Both the position numbers and the translations under genes were made by a program. A DNA stretch of 64,000 nucleotides from Pseudomonadota bacterium (GTDB taxonomy: Bacteria; Pseudomonadota; Alphaproteobacteria; Rhizobiales; Beijerinckiaceae): positions 124,001 through 188,000 of the forward strand of contig JAIUNR010000005.1 in assembly GCA_020161575.1 (NCBI GenBank). Reading direction: 5' to 3'. The first letter of the stretch is position 1, and the number at the start of each line of letters is the position of its first letter. The notes below the pieces were generated by a model, which was given only the letters and a program-made list of their open reading frames with translations, was not told where the DNA came from and ran no database searches. Positions 1 to 9,077 of the stretch are shown piece by piece.

Positions 1-2
1 AA

Positions 3-632
3 GCGCTTCGTCGACCTCCCGGCTGGCGCGGCGTTGTGTTTCGTGAAGCCTCCTACGCCTATGACCCCAGATTTGAACACCTTTCAGGTCGCGTGTGCCT
101 ATCCGGCTATTTTCATTCCGCGCGCTATTTCGATCCGGTAGCAGCAGAGGTACGCAGGGCGTTTGATCTCGCCCAGATTGCTTCCGAGAAAGCGCGGGCA
201 TTCGCAAGAACATTACCCCCTCATGCTCTCGCCGTGCATGCGCGGATCGGCGACTTCAAGGATGAAGCTTTCAGCGCCACTCATGGCACACTTGCTGCAC
301 GCTATTACCGCGACGCCATTGCCCTTGCCCGAGCCGCGCGCCCGGTCGAGGAGATATTCCTGTTCACGGATACGCCGGATGCCGCGCAGGCCATGATCCC
401 CGATGACGTATCATATCGACTTGTAAAAGGGTTCAGCGCAGCTGACGATCTCTTCCTGATGAGCAGTGCAGCTCACCATATCATCGCCAATTCCACGTTT
501 TCCTGGTGGAGTGCCTGGATGGCTCCTCAACTGGGCAGCCTCGTGATCGCACCGCGGGCGTGGTTAACGCCGCAAGCCCTCAAGAAGACCTATATCGGTG
601 ATCTATATCCCGAGGGTTGGGTTATGCTCTAG
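3..632 (+). CDS. Alpha-1,2-fucosyltransferase-like protein (GT11), 5' end outside the window
   Basis: The reading frame is open from the first bases of the window, so the gene begins upstream; only about 209 C-terminal codons are visible. Two blocks identify family GT11: a VHARIGDF segment in the place of the HxRRGD donor-binding motif, and NSTFSWWSAWMAPQ near the C-terminus, the family's most conserved stretch. Members transfer fucose from GDP-fucose to surface glycans. The second arginine of HxRRGD is isoleucine here; the first is kept. It is the first of several glycan genes, so a role in O-antigen or exopolysaccharide decoration is inferred. The acceptor cannot be told. A leftward gene faces it from 660. 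Confidence 0.85.
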   Translation, partial: ALRRPPGWRGVVFREASYAYDPRFEHLSGRVCLSGYFHSARYFDPVAAEVRRAFDLAQIASEKARAFARTLPPHALAVHARIGDFKDEAFSATHGTLAARYYRDAIALARAARPVEEIFLFTDTPDAAQAMIPDDVSYRLVKGFSAADDLFLMSSAAHHIIANSTFSWWSAWMAPQLGSLVIAPRAWLTPQALKKTYIGDLYPEGWVML

Positions 633-659
633 GCTTGTTTTTTGCGTATTTTCTTTCGA

Positions 660-1457
660 TCAGCCGGTGCCAGCTTTATCGGAAAATGCTCTGGATCGCG
701 CCCTGCTCTTCATGAGATGAAGCCGGCGCGCGATGCCGTCACGCCAGCGGATCGCACGGCCGTCGAGGTGCTGCACGGTGCGCGGCCAGCCAAGCGGGCC
801 ATAGAGATGGCCGCCACCCACAAAGCGGCAAAGCCCCCCTTCGAGCCCGATTTCCTGCCCTTTCGGTCCTGCAATGATTGGGTAGACGACCTCCCGATAG
901 TAATCGACACGAATGATCTGCGGGTTGTTGGAGCGTCCATTGACCCGGCACATCGGGACATTCGACGCACGCGCTTCGTCGAGGAAGAGGTCGTAGCCTT
1001 GCGCGATATTCCTGCGCTTGTTGAAACGCAGGAAATCGATATCGCCCGCCCGCATGGCGGCGACCATCTCGGAAATCGAATGCGGGATGTTCTTTTTCAG
1101 GAAAACGAAATCGTGTTCGAGCTGCATCGCGTAGTCGCATTCGCTCATGACGATGGAGCGCGCGAAACTGTCGATCAACCCTTCGCTCTCGACGATCTCG
1201 ACGCTCAGCCCCTGCGTTCCCGCACGGATGGCCTCGATCCAGGCCGGAAAATTCGCGCGATGCGGCTTGGGATCGCAGAAAACCCGGATGATGGTCTCGC
1301 GCGCACCGCGTTCGCCATCAAAGCACGCGAGATAGGAGGCGATCGCCTCGGGCACGAGGCAATCCGCCGCATCGCGCGAGGCGACATTCGAGAAGACGTT
1401 GAGGTTGATCCTCGCGATCTGCTCCTGTGGCTCAATCATCGGCCCCAGCCCCTTCAT
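660..1457 (-). CDS. Putative glycosyltransferase (GT-A-like), unassigned family
   Basis: This is a 265-residue soluble protein without a signal peptide. I do not recognise a named family with certainty. The pattern fits a nucleotide-sugar transferase of GT-A type: an N-terminal beta-strand segment (LNVFSNVASR), a middle acidic motif QLEHDFVFL about where a DxD-like metal site would sit, and a C-terminal aromatic/Gly segment (GGGHLYGPLGWPRT). It lies among glycan genes on both strands, which supports a role in surface polysaccharide assembly. The ATG at 1457 gives MKGLGPM; a second ATG six codons in (MIEPQEQ) is an alternative start. Function beyond sugar transfer is not assigned. Confidence 0.6.
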   Translation of the reverse strand: MKGLGPMIEPQEQIARINLNVFSNVASRDAADCLVPEAIASYLACFDGERGARETIIRVFCDPKPHRANFPAWIEAIRAGTQGLSVEIVESEGLIDSFARSIVMSECDYAMQLEHDFVFLKKNIPHSISEMVAAMRAGDIDFLRFNKRRNIAQGYDLFLDEARASNVPMCRVNGRSNNPQIIRVDYYREVVYPIIAGPKGQEIGLEGGLCRFVGGGHLYGPLGWPRTVQHLDGRAIRWRDGIARRLHLMKSRARSRAFSDKAGTG

Positions 1458-1543
1458 GCCTTGCGCATTTCCCCTTGGCGGAAATTGGTCTATGAGACCC
1501 GCGAATGGCCCGGCCTCGCCGGGATCTGGTTTTTGGGTTTCCG

Positions 1544-2494
1544 ATGTCTCTCCGTCAAGCGCTGATTTCCGGGGCGGTCCGGTTCTATTCGCGCCGCCTC
1601 AACCCGAACTGGCGGCGCCGCCTCAGCGCGCTGGCGCTGCCGCTTTGGCCGAAGGGCGCGCGCGATACCCTGCCGATGCATGTAAAGGCGCCGGGCTGGC
1701 GCGTGATCACCGGCGACACGTTCATCGAACCGGCCACCGGGCGCCTGCTGCGCGGCGCGAGGCTGATCCCGCAGGACCCGCCCTGGACCGCGCAAGGCAG
1801 CGGCGCGCCCGATCTGACGGCCCGGTTCGGCGGCAAGATCATCCCGCGTGAACCGACGCTGGTGCTCTATTCCGGCGATGACCACGGCATCGGCGCCTTC
1901 GCCGCGGAGCTTCTGCCGCGCTTCCTCGCGCTCGATCCGCTCGGCGTGCCGCAGGACATGCTGCTGGTGGTGGCCTACGGCATGGCAAGGCGGAGCTTTT
2001 TCCAGGATGCGATCCGCGACGGCGCCTTTCGTCCGCGCCCGGTGGAGGTCTCGCGCCCCGGCAGCTTCATCCGGGCGCAGGAAGTGCATGAAATCGCAAC
2101 GCCTGCCCTCGATGCCGGGGTCGCCACAGCTATCGGCGCGCTGATGGCGCGGCTTTACCCCGCCACGCCGCGCGAGCCTGCTCCCGTTCTTCTGTGCGAA
2201 GGGGGCCCCGCGCGCATGGCGCGGCTGCGCGAAAGGCTCGCCCGGACCGATCTGGCCGGGCTGGCGCAAGGAGCGATCCCGCTCGATCCGGCCGCGATGC
2301 GCCTGCCCGAACTCATCGCGCGCCTCGATGCTGCCCCGCTGGTCATTGCGCCCGATAGCGGTGAAGCCGGCGCCCTGCTGCTGGCGCGGCCACGCGCGCG
2401 TGAACTCGTCGAGATCCGCCTCGACGCGAAAGCGAATCCGCGCGCCAAGGTGGTCGCGGCACTGACCGGGGCACGCTACCGCCCGATTGGCTGA
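1544..2494 (+). CDS. GT61-family (DUF563) glycosyltransferase-like protein
   Basis: The protein has 316 residues from ATG 1544; an in-frame ATG at 1505 would add 13. The middle segment (LYSGDDHGIGAFAAELLPRF, then a VPQDMLLVV block) resembles the GT61 region that normally reads 'NYGHWLLDELPR'. The C-terminal part (LDPAAMRLPELIARLDAAPL followed by VIAPDSGEAGALLLARP) matches the GT61 'ALSFEEQI...VIVGPHGAGLANLLF' pattern. The usual H in PHGAG is replaced here (PDSGE), so catalytic competence is uncertain. Such enzymes add sugars to capsular or O-antigen glycans. It points the same way as the FkbM methyltransferase 45 bp downstream and probably shares a transcript. Both ends of the family match are by eye. 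Confidence 0.6.
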   Translation: MSLRQALISGAVRFYSRRLNPNWRRRLSALALPLWPKGARDTLPMHVKAPGWRVITGDTFIEPATGRLLRGARLIPQDPPWTAQGSGAPDLTARFGGKIIPREPTLVLYSGDDHGIGAFAAELLPRFLALDPLGVPQDMLLVVAYGMARRSFFQDAIRDGAFRPRPVEVSRPGSFIRAQEVHEIATPALDAGVATAIGALMARLYPATPREPAPVLLCEGGPARMARLRERLARTDLAGLAQGAIPLDPAAMRLPELIARLDAAPLVIAPDSGEAGALLLARPRARELVEIRLDAKANPRAKVVAALTGARYRPIG

Positions 2495-2539
2495 AAATCA
2501 CGGAGTTGGCTCAACTCCCCTCAAGGACAGGAAAAACAC

Positions 2540-3295
2540 GTGCTCGATATCGATGTTTGCGGCGCGGCATTCAAGACCGTGGGGGACGAAGCCTTCTGGC
2601 ACCGCGTCAATTCAGGCCATTGGGAACCGGCGACTTTCCGCGCGATCGCACGCCATCTTTCGCCGGAGACGACCTTTCTTGATTTCGGCACCTGGATCGG
2701 CCCGATCACGCTTTTCGCCGCCAACCGCGTGAAAAAGGTCTATTCCTTCGAGCCCGATCCCGAGGCTGCGCGGCGCCTCAAGGCGAATCTTGCCCTCAAT
2801 CCGGCGCTGGCGGCGAAAATCGAGGTCATTGAAAAGGCGGTCTGGCCTGAGAGCGGAACCATCCGCCTCGGCGCCAAGAGCGCTGCCGGCGATTCGATGA
2901 CCAGCGTCCATCATGTGAAGGCGCAGACAAGCTGGGAGATTCCCACCATCACCCCGGCTGAAATCGAGGCCTTGCTGCCGCCCGAAGGCCCGGTTTTCCT
3001 CAAGATCGACACGGAGGGCGCGGAATACGATATCGTGCCCCAGCTCACGCGGTTGATCTCACGCCCCGGCCTGACTGCGCTGGTTTCCTTCCATCCCCGC
3101 TTCGCGGCAGGCGGGCACCCGCGCTTCCACAAGACCTTTGCCATGACACAGAAGGTTTTCGCGCCTTTCGCCGGGTTCAAGGTCCATCGCGTGCATCACA
3201 ACACGATCCGCCGCGCGCCTCTGGTCGAGGCGCTCACGGGGATGAAAGCCGCATGGTTTGAGGCGAAGACGAGCTATCTCTTCACGCGCGATTGA
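2540..3295 (+). CDS. FkbM-family SAM-dependent methyltransferase
   Basis: This 251-residue class I methyltransferase has a GTG start at 2540 preceded by an AAGGA ribosome site at 2523-2527. SAM-binding motif I is FLDFGTWIG (46-54), the acidic loop after beta-2 is SFEPD (69-73), and the FkbM signature FLKIDTEGAEYD follows near residue 155. Members O-methylate sugars or polyketides. Beside glycosyltransferases and an exporter, O-methylation of a surface-glycan sugar is the likely job (inference). Its stop codon abuts the stop of the leftward gene at 3296 with no gap, so the two transcripts converge. Confidence 0.85.
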   Translation: MLDIDVCGAAFKTVGDEAFWHRVNSGHWEPATFRAIARHLSPETTFLDFGTWIGPITLFAANRVKKVYSFEPDPEAARRLKANLALNPALAAKIEVIEKAVWPESGTIRLGAKSAAGDSMTSVHHVKAQTSWEIPTITPAEIEALLPPEGPVFLKIDTEGAEYDIVPQLTRLISRPGLTALVSFHPRFAAGGHPRFHKTFAMTQKVFAPFAGFKVHRVHHNTIRRAPLVEALTGMKAAWFEAKTSYLFTRD

Positions 3296-4024
3296 TCAGG
3301 CGGGTTTGCGGAAGACATAGCAGCCACAGCCATAGCGCTGCTTTGCGACCCTCGCCGGGTCAGCATTGAGCACCAAGGTGGCGCCGTCCCGTTTGTCCGT
3401 GATCAGCGCGAATTCCTCCAGCTCAAGGCCAGGGAAAAGCGAGAGCACCGCGTCATGGCCATAGATGCGATGGGCGTTGAAGTGGATCGCCGGCTTTCCG
3501 ACTGGGGTAACGAACAGCAGCCGCCCACCGGGCGCGAGCACGCGCGAGAGTTCCGCGCAAGCCTTGGCGTCGCCTAGAGGGTCCAGTCTGTCCCCATAAC
3601 GGCCGAGCCCGACATGCTCGATCACATGCATGCAAGAGAGAGAGGCGATCGAAGCGGATTCAAAGGGTAAATTCAGTAGATCCGCCGCGCCGACTTCCGC
3701 GCCTGGAAGTGACAGCTCGGGTGGGCGGTAATCGTAATGAACCATGGGAATGAAGGCCGAGACATTGCCGACAAAATAGAGCGACGAACCAACGTCCACA
3801 TGCTTGTCTGGCCGCGTGCGTGCCAGAACGCGCGCGGCCCATGCCGTATGATAGACATAATGCGTGTCAAAGCCCGTTGTTGCCGTTGCGTCTTCCGACA
3901 TCGGACGAAGTTTGCCGAGGGAGGGCATTGGAATCCCCAAAGCACGTGCTTCAGCTCGAAAGCGGAAGAGATCGCGAAGATAAGCAGGGCTCAATAAAGC
4001 CTTGATGAGATCTTTACCCTTCAC
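3296..4024 (-). CDS. DUF268-type class I SAM-dependent methyltransferase
   Basis: The product has 242 residues. A Rossmann-like methyltransferase core is visible: HVDVGSSLYFVGNVSAF (motif I), YDYRPPEL (second strand), CMHVIEHVGLGRYGDRLDP (the highly conserved DUF268 block), and LSRVLAPGGRLLFVTPVG (post-II/motif III). DUF268 members occur in glycan and O-antigen loci. It starts with GTG at 4024, which overlaps the stop of the upstream exporter gene (GTGA overlap), so the two are translationally coupled. A role in modifying the glycan or glycolipid moved by that exporter is inferred. The substrate is unknown. Confidence 0.75.
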   Translation of the reverse strand: MKGKDLIKALLSPAYLRDLFRFRAEARALGIPMPSLGKLRPMSEDATATTGFDTHYVYHTAWAARVLARTRPDKHVDVGSSLYFVGNVSAFIPMVHYDYRPPELSLPGAEVGAADLLNLPFESASIASLSCMHVIEHVGLGRYGDRLDPLGDAKACAELSRVLAPGGRLLFVTPVGKPAIHFNAHRIYGHDAVLSLFPGLELEEFALITDKRDGATLVLNADPARVAKQRYGCGCYVFRKPA

Positions 4025-5778
4025 GATGCGTTGCCCCCGTTCTGAAGCCTGAATAGCCCGGCATAGACCCCGTTCCGCGCCATCAGGGTCGCATGGTCGC
4101 CGCTCTCGGCAACCAGCCCGCGATCAAGCACCACGATGCGATCGGCGCCGGTCACGCTCGCGAGGCGATGCGCGACGAGGATGGTCGTGCGCCCCGCGGC
4201 GAGTTCGGCCAAGGTCGTACGGATCGCCTCCTCCGAGGCGGCGTCGAGCGCGGCGGTCGGCTCGTCGAGCAGCAGGATGGGCGCATCGCGCAGGAAGGCG
4301 CGGGCGATGGCGATGCGGCTGCGCTGCCCGCCCGAGAGCCGTCCCGCGAGTTCACCGACCGGCGTATCGTAGCCCTGCGGCAGCGCCGTGATGAAATCAT
4401 GCGCGTGAGCGGCCTTCGCGGCTGCGATGATCGCCGCCTCCTGCGCATTGGCGGCGCCGATCGCGATATTCTCGCGGATCGAACCGTCGAACAGGAAGGC
4501 ATCCTGCCCGACATAGGCGATCTTCTCGCGCAGGCTCGCCGGATCGAGCGCGGCGAGATCCTGCCCATCGACCGAAATCCGCCCGGAATTCAGCGGCCAG
4601 AAGCCGAGAATGAGGCTGAGCATGGTCGATTTCCCGGAGCCGGACGGCCCCACAAGCGCCGTGACCTTGCCGGCGGGGAAATCGAGATCGAGACTATCGA
4701 GAAGAGGCGTGTCGTTCTCGTAACCGAAGGATGCCTTCTCAAAGCGGATGGCACCGCCCTTGGGATCATAGGTGTCGCCCCGTGCCGTGTTCGCGGGCAC
4801 GGCCTCATCGATCATCTCATAGAAAAGGCCGAGCCCGACGAGATGCTGCTCCACCTGCAAGCGCGCGCTGGCGAGCCGCCGCGCGGGATCATAGGCCAGC
4901 AGCAGCGCGGTGATGAAGGAGAAGAATTCGCCCGGCGTCGCGCCATGGCCGATCACGCGCCAGCCGCCATAGAGGATCACCAGCGCGACGGCGATGCCGG
5001 CCAGCGTCTCGACGATCGGCTGGGTGCGCGACATCAGAACGGCGGCGCGGTCGGCGTTCTTCTGCTGCTCCTCGATAACGCCGGCAAGGCGCGTGCCGAG
5101 CCTGTCCTCGGCACCGAACGCCTTGACGACACGGATGCCCTGAATGATCTGGCGCAGCTGGTCCGCCAGCGTGACGCCGATGGAGACCTGCCGCTTCTGC
5201 ACCTTGCGGATGCGCATGCCCAGCCCGGCGACGAAAATCGCCGCGACCGGCAGCACCAGCAGCACGAAACCGGAGACCAGCGGGTCCTGCACCACCATCA
5301 CGGCGATGAGGCCGATGAGGGTCAGCACGTCGCGCCCGACGACGGTGACCAGCACCTGAAGCACCTGCCGCGCGGATTCGGCGGAAAGCACCTGCTTCTG
5401 CACCACCTCGCTGGAAGTGCGCGACAGGACCACCGGCAACGGCTGGGAAAGCAGCGCCGCAACCAACCGCTTCTGGCCTTCCGCCACGATGGCATTGCCG
5501 ATCCGCGCGAGGATCACGCCCTGCCCGTAGGCCGCGAGACCGCGCGCGACATAAATGACGAAAACCGCGCCGGCGACGAAGAACAGCGCATCGCGGCTTT
5601 TCGCGATGAAGACCTCGTTGATGACATCCTTCATCAGCCAGGCGGTCGCGGCGGTGGTCGCCGACACCACGCCGAGCAGCACGAAGGCCAGCGCATAAAG
5701 CCCGACATAACGGCTGCCGGTCTCGCCCACGAGACGCTTGAGATCGCCCCAGCGGCTGCGCTCAACGGGCGCGTTCAT
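4021..5778 (-). CDS. ABC exporter, MsbA-like (fused membrane and ATPase domains)
   Basis: This 585-residue half-transporter has an N-terminal six-helix ABC_membrane domain (about 20-310) followed by the ATPase domain. Walker A is VGPSGSGKST, the signature is LSGGQRSRIAIARA, and Walker B is ILLLDEPTAALD, followed by the AHRLAS switch histidine. It should work as an inner-membrane homodimer. The overall form is that of lipid A/glycolipid flippase MsbA and related exporters. Its coupling to a DUF268 methyltransferase and nearby glycosyltransferases suggests export of a glycolipid or polysaccharide intermediate. Many alphaproteobacteria have several MsbA-like copies, so the essential lipid A role is not claimed. 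Confidence 0.85.
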   Translation of the reverse strand: MNAPVERSRWGDLKRLVGETGSRYVGLYALAFVLLGVVSATTAATAWLMKDVINEVFIAKSRDALFFVAGAVFVIYVARGLAAYGQGVILARIGNAIVAEGQKRLVAALLSQPLPVVLSRTSSEVVQKQVLSAESARQVLQVLVTVVGRDVLTLIGLIAVMVVQDPLVSGFVLLVLPVAAIFVAGLGMRIRKVQKRQVSIGVTLADQLRQIIQGIRVVKAFGAEDRLGTRLAGVIEEQQKNADRAAVLMSRTQPIVETLAGIAVALVILYGGWRVIGHGATPGEFFSFITALLLAYDPARRLASARLQVEQHLVGLGLFYEMIDEAVPANTARGDTYDPKGGAIRFEKASFGYENDTPLLDSLDLDFPAGKVTALVGPSGSGKSTMLSLILGFWPLNSGRISVDGQDLAALDPASLREKIAYVGQDAFLFDGSIRENIAIGAANAQEAAIIAAAKAAHAHDFITALPQGYDTPVGELAGRLSGGQRSRIAIARAFLRDAPILLLDEPTAALDAASEEAIRTTLAELAAGRTTILVAHRLASVTGADRIVVLDRGLVAESGDHATLMARNGVYAGLFRLQNGGNAS

Positions 5779-5801
5779 GCGCCTTGGCTCTGCCGCGCCA
5801 T

Positions 5802-5896
5802 CATGACGAGGAAGGGCCCAAGCCCCGACGCGGCAATCCAGCCGCGTAGGCGGCCTGAAGCTGGGTTGCTTCGCCGCGTCGCTCCTCGCAATGACG
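5802..5896. repeat. Intergenic imperfect palindrome, 'TCATTGCGAGGAG' type
   Basis: A GC-rich imperfect palindrome of about 95 bp fills most of the gap between aspS and the exporter gene. One end reads CATGACGAGGAAGG; the other reads CTCGCAATGACG. Internal arms are GCAATCCAG and CTGGGTTGC. This layout is a familiar dispersed intergenic repeat of alphaproteobacterial genomes. It could fold in RNA and may slow or end transcription after aspS, but there is no T-run. Confidence 0.6.
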
Positions 5897-5915
5897 GAGA
5901 AAAAGACGCCATTCC

Positions 5916-7691
5916 TCAGCCCTTCTCAGGCAGATTCACCCGCAGATGCAATTCGCGCAGCTGCTTGTTGGTCGCCTCGGCCGGCGCGCCCATGAGGATA
6001 TCCTCGGCGCGCTGGTTCATCGGGAAGAGCGCGACCTCGCGCAGGTTCTGCTCGCCGGCGAGCAGCATGATGATGCGATCGACGCCCGCCGCCATGCCGC
6101 CATGGGGCGGCGCGCCATATTGAAAGGCGCGGAACATGCCGCCGAAGCGCTCAACCACCGTTTCCTCGCTGTAGCCGGCGAGTTCGAAGGCTTTCACCAT
6201 GGCTTCCGGCTTGTGATTGCGGATGCCGCCCGAGGCCAATTCATAGCCGTTGCAGGCGAGATCATACTGGAACGCCTTGAGGCTGAGTGGGTCCTGCGAA
6301 TTGAGCGCTTCCAGCCCGCCCTGCGGCATCGAGAAGGGGTTGTGGCAGAAATCGATCTTCTTCTCGTCCTCGTTCCATTCGTAGAACGGGAAATCGGTGA
6401 TCCAGGCGAATTCGTAGCGCTCCTTGTCGGTGAGGTTCAGATCCTCACCCACCTTGAGGCGCGCGGCACCGGCGAATTTGACGAATTTCTCGGGGTTTCC
6501 AGCCACGAAGAAGGCGGCATCGCCATCCTTGAGGCCAAGCTGCGCGCGGATCGCCTCGACCCGCTCCGGGCCGATATTGTTGGCGATCGGCCCCTGCCCG
6601 GCGCCGTCCTTCAGCATGAGATAGCCCAAACCCGGCTGGCCCTCGCCCTGCGCCCAGGAATTCATGCGGTCGCAGAAGGCGCGGCTGCCGCCGCCGGCGG
6701 CGGGGATCGCCCAGACACGGTTCTTCTCATCCTCGAGAATGCGCGCGAAAACCTTGAAGCCCGAACCCCGGAAATGCTCCGAGACATCCTGCATCACGAT
6801 CGGGTTGCGAAGGTCCGGCTTGTCGGAGCCGTATTTCGCCATCGACTCGGCATAGGGAATGCGTCGCCAGGGAGACGGTGTGACCGGCTTGCCGTTGGCG
6901 AATTCCTCGAACACACCACGGATCACCGGCTCCATCGCGGCGAAAACATCCTCCTGCTCCACGAAGCTCATTTCGATATCGAGCTGGTAGAACTCGCCGG
7001 GCAAGCGATCGGCGCGCGGGTCTTCGTCGCGGAAGCACGGGGCAATCTGGAAATACCGATCGAAGCCGGCCATCATCAGCAATTGCTTATATTGCTGCGG
7101 CGCCTGCGGCAGCGCGTAGAAGGTGCCGGGATGGATGCGGCTCGGCACGAGGAAGTCGCGCGCGCCCTCGGGCGAGGAAGCCGTGAGGATGGGCGTCGAG
7201 AATTCGTTGAAACCGCCCGCCTTCATGCGCTGGCGCATGGAATCGATGACCTTGACGCGCAGCATGATGTTGTTGTGCAGCCGCTCGCGGCGAAGGTCGA
7301 GGAAGCGGTATTTGAGGCGGGTTTCCTCGGGGAAATCGGTATCGCCGAAGACCTGGAGCGGCAGTTCCGCCGCCTGCCCGAGCACTTCGAGATCGGTCAC
7401 GAACATCTCGATCGCGCCGGTGGGAAGATTCGCGTTCTCGGTGCCGGCGGGGCGCTGGCGCACCTTGCCATCGACACGGATCACCCATTCCGAACGCACC
7501 TTCTCGGCGTCGCGGAAGGCGGGGCTGTCGGGATCGACCACGATCTGCGTCATGCCGTAATGGTCGCGCAGATCGATGAAGAGCACGCCGCCGTGATCGC
7601 GAATGCGGTGGCACCAGCCGGAAAGCCGCGCTTCGGAGCCGATATGCTCCGCGCGCAGGGCGCCGCAGGTATGGGAACGGTAGCGATGCAT
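5916..7691 (-). CDS. aspS: Aspartyl-tRNA synthetase
   Basis: The enzyme charges tRNA-Asp with aspartate. The start chosen is ATG 7691 ([10 protein letters not shown]), giving 591 residues, the normal bacterial length; upstream in-frame codons have no family match. Domains in order: N-terminal OB-fold anticodon-binding domain (1-110, ending with the [20 protein letters not shown] junction), class II catalytic core with motif 2 ([10 protein letters not shown]) and motif 3 ([13 protein letters not shown]), and the bacterial GAD insertion in the middle of the core. It is divergent from rnd, a neighbourhood common in Rhizobiales. Whether it also mischarges tRNA-Asn is not decidable here. Confidence 0.97.
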   Translation of the reverse strand: MHRYRSHTCGALRAEHIGSEARLSGWCHRIRDHGGVLFIDLRDHYGMTQIVVDPDSPAFRDAEKVRSEWVIRVDGKVRQRPAGTENANLPTGAIEMFVTDLEVLGQAAELPLQVFGDTDFPEETRLKYRFLDLRRERLHNNIMLRVKVIDSMRQRMKAGGFNEFSTPILTASSPEGARDFLVPSRIHPGTFYALPQAPQQYKQLLMMAGFDRYFQIAPCFRDEDPRADRLPGEFYQLDIEMSFVEQEDVFAAMEPVIRGVFEEFANGKPVTPSPWRRIPYAESMAKYGSDKPDLRNPIVMQDVSEHFRGSGFKVFARILEDEKNRVWAIPAAGGGSRAFCDRMNSWAQGEGQPGLGYLMLKDGAGQGPIANNIGPERVEAIRAQLGLKDGDAAFFVAGNPEKFVKFAGAARLKVGEDLNLTDKERYEFAWITDFPFYEWNEDEKKIDFCHNPFSMPQGGLEALNSQDPLSLKAFQYDLACNGYELASGGIRNHKPEAMVKAFELAGYSEETVVERFGGMFRAFQYGAPPHGGMAAGVDRIIMLLAGEQNLREVALFPMNQRAEDILMGAPAEATNKQLRELHLRVNLPEKG

Positions 7692-7828
7692 GGCGGTCAC
7701 TTCTCTCGCGATGTCTTTCAACAAACAAGCAAGGCGGCGCCGGATTCGCTCCGCGCCGCGTCTCGCGGCGGACTTGAGCTTTCCCCGGACCGGATTGTCA
7801 AGCGATGATGGAGGATGCCGGGGCAAGA

Positions 7829-7863
7829 AAGCCGTCGACAGGGGGGGACAAACGGCTTTTTTT
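7829..7863 (+). terminator. Terminator-like hairpin in the rnd leader
   Basis: AAGCCGT at 7829-7835 pairs perfectly with ACGGCTT at 7852-7858, enclosing a G-rich loop, and runs straight into seven T residues (7857-7863). It sits 18 bp before the rnd start codon and points the same way as rnd. It could be an attenuator or could stop stray transcription from the divergent region. No competing fold was worked out. Confidence 0.5.
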
Positions 7864-7881
7864 CAGCTAGATGCGCGATCT

Positions 7882-9075
7882 ATGCCCAATGCCGTGAACC
7901 TGCCCGTCCCCGCCCTGACAACCTCCTCCGATGCGCTCGCCGAGGCCTGCGCCCGGCTCGCCACGCATGACTTCGTGACGATTGACACGGAATTCATGCG
8001 CGAGACCACCTATTACCCCAAGCTCTGCCTTATCCAGATGGCAAGCTCGGAAGAGATCGTACTGGTCGATCCGCAGGCGGAGGGCATTGATCTCACGCCG
8101 TTTTTCGCGCTGATGGCCGATGAGAAAGTCACCAAGGTCTTTCACGCCGCGCGGCAGGATCTCGAAATCATCTGGCAGAAGGGCCGCGTGATTCCCGCGC
8201 CCCTCTTCGACAGCCAGGTCGCGGCGATGGTCTGCGGTTTCGGCGAACAGGTTTCCTACGAAAGCCTCGCCTCCTCGCTCGCGGGTGCGAAGATCGACAA
8301 ATCCTCGCGCTTCACGGATTGGTCCCGCCGCCCGCTGACGGAGGCGCAGCTCGCCTATGCCGCCGCTGACGTGACGCATCTGCGCATTGTCTACCGGAAG
8401 CTGATCGCGCGCATGGAAAAGAACGACCGTTTCGCCTGGGTGGCGGATGAGATGGCGATCCTCACCAACCCCAAAACCTACGAGATGGACCCGGATGAAG
8501 CCTGGCAGCGCGTCAAGGCGCGCATCCGCAAGCCGGTCGAACGGGCGATTCTCATCGAACTCGCGGCCTGGCGCGAACGCGAGGCGCAGTCACGCGATGT
8601 CCCGCGCGGGCGCATCCTCAAGGATGACGGGTTGGCCGAAATCGCCGTTGCGCAACCGAAATCAGCCGAGGATCTCGGCCGCCTGCGCTCCATCCCGAAC
8701 GGATTCGAGCGCTCACGCGCGGGGGTGGAGATCCTCGAGGCCGTGGCGCGCGGCCGCGCGCGCGACCCCGCGACAATCCCCGCTTTCGTGGAGGAACGCT
8801 CCGGCGGCAATGGCGCGTTGACGCAATTGCTCAAGGTTCTGCTGCAATCCGTGGCGGAGCGTAACCAGGTCGCCCCGCGCCTCATCGCCTCTTCCGAGGA
8901 TATCGACCGCCTGGCCGGCAACCCGGAAGCCGGGAGCCCGCTCAGGAGCGGCTGGCGCCACGAGATCTACGGCGCGCTGGCGCTCAAGCTCATCGCCGGC
9001 GAGGTGACGCTGGGGCTGGAAAAAGGCCGGGTCGTCGCGGTGCCGCGCACGCACGGCAATCACGAAGGGGAATAA
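7882..9075 (+). CDS. rnd: Ribonuclease D
   Basis: This 397-residue 3'-5' exoribonuclease trims the 3' ends of tRNA precursors. The DEDDy catalytic motifs are visible: DTEFMRE (Exo I), FHAARQDLEI (Exo II), and YAAADVTHL (Exo III with the tyrosine). A helicase-and-RNase-D C-terminal (HRDC) region follows (about 205-290), as in the family. The start at ATG 7882 is chosen because it lies just before the conserved core and after a terminator-like hairpin; the frame is open further upstream but that part is not protein-like. Its end is 2 bp from the end of the converging chemoreceptor gene. Confidence 0.93.
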   Translation: MPNAVNLPVPALTTSSDALAEACARLATHDFVTIDTEFMRETTYYPKLCLIQMASSEEIVLVDPQAEGIDLTPFFALMADEKVTKVFHAARQDLEIIWQKGRVIPAPLFDSQVAAMVCGFGEQVSYESLASSLAGAKIDKSSRFTDWSRRPLTEAQLAYAAADVTHLRIVYRKLIARMEKNDRFAWVADEMAILTNPKTYEMDPDEAWQRVKARIRKPVERAILIELAAWREREAQSRDVPRGRILKDDGLAEIAVAQPKSAEDLGRLRSIPNGFERSRAGVEILEAVARGRARDPATIPAFVEERSGGNGALTQLLKVLLQSVAERNQVAPRLIASSEDIDRLAGNPEAGSPLRSGWRHEIYGALALKLIAGEVTLGLEKGRVVAVPRTHGNHEGE

Positions 9076-9077
9076 CT

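Noticed and set aside
1490-2269. Leftward 259-codon frame opposite the GT61-like gene
   Set aside because: The rightward frame shows GT61-like blocks and a coherent gene arrangement with the FkbM gene; the leftward one has no recognisable domain.
4093-6123. A 676-codon rightward open frame opposite the exporter gene, and similar long opposite-strand frames at 12541-14754, 25686-27854, 56338-58185 and 59208-60800
   Set aside because: Each lies antisense to a well-identified gene, is rich in Arg, Asp, His and Gln as expected of reverse-strand reading of GC-rich codons, and has no recognisable domain.
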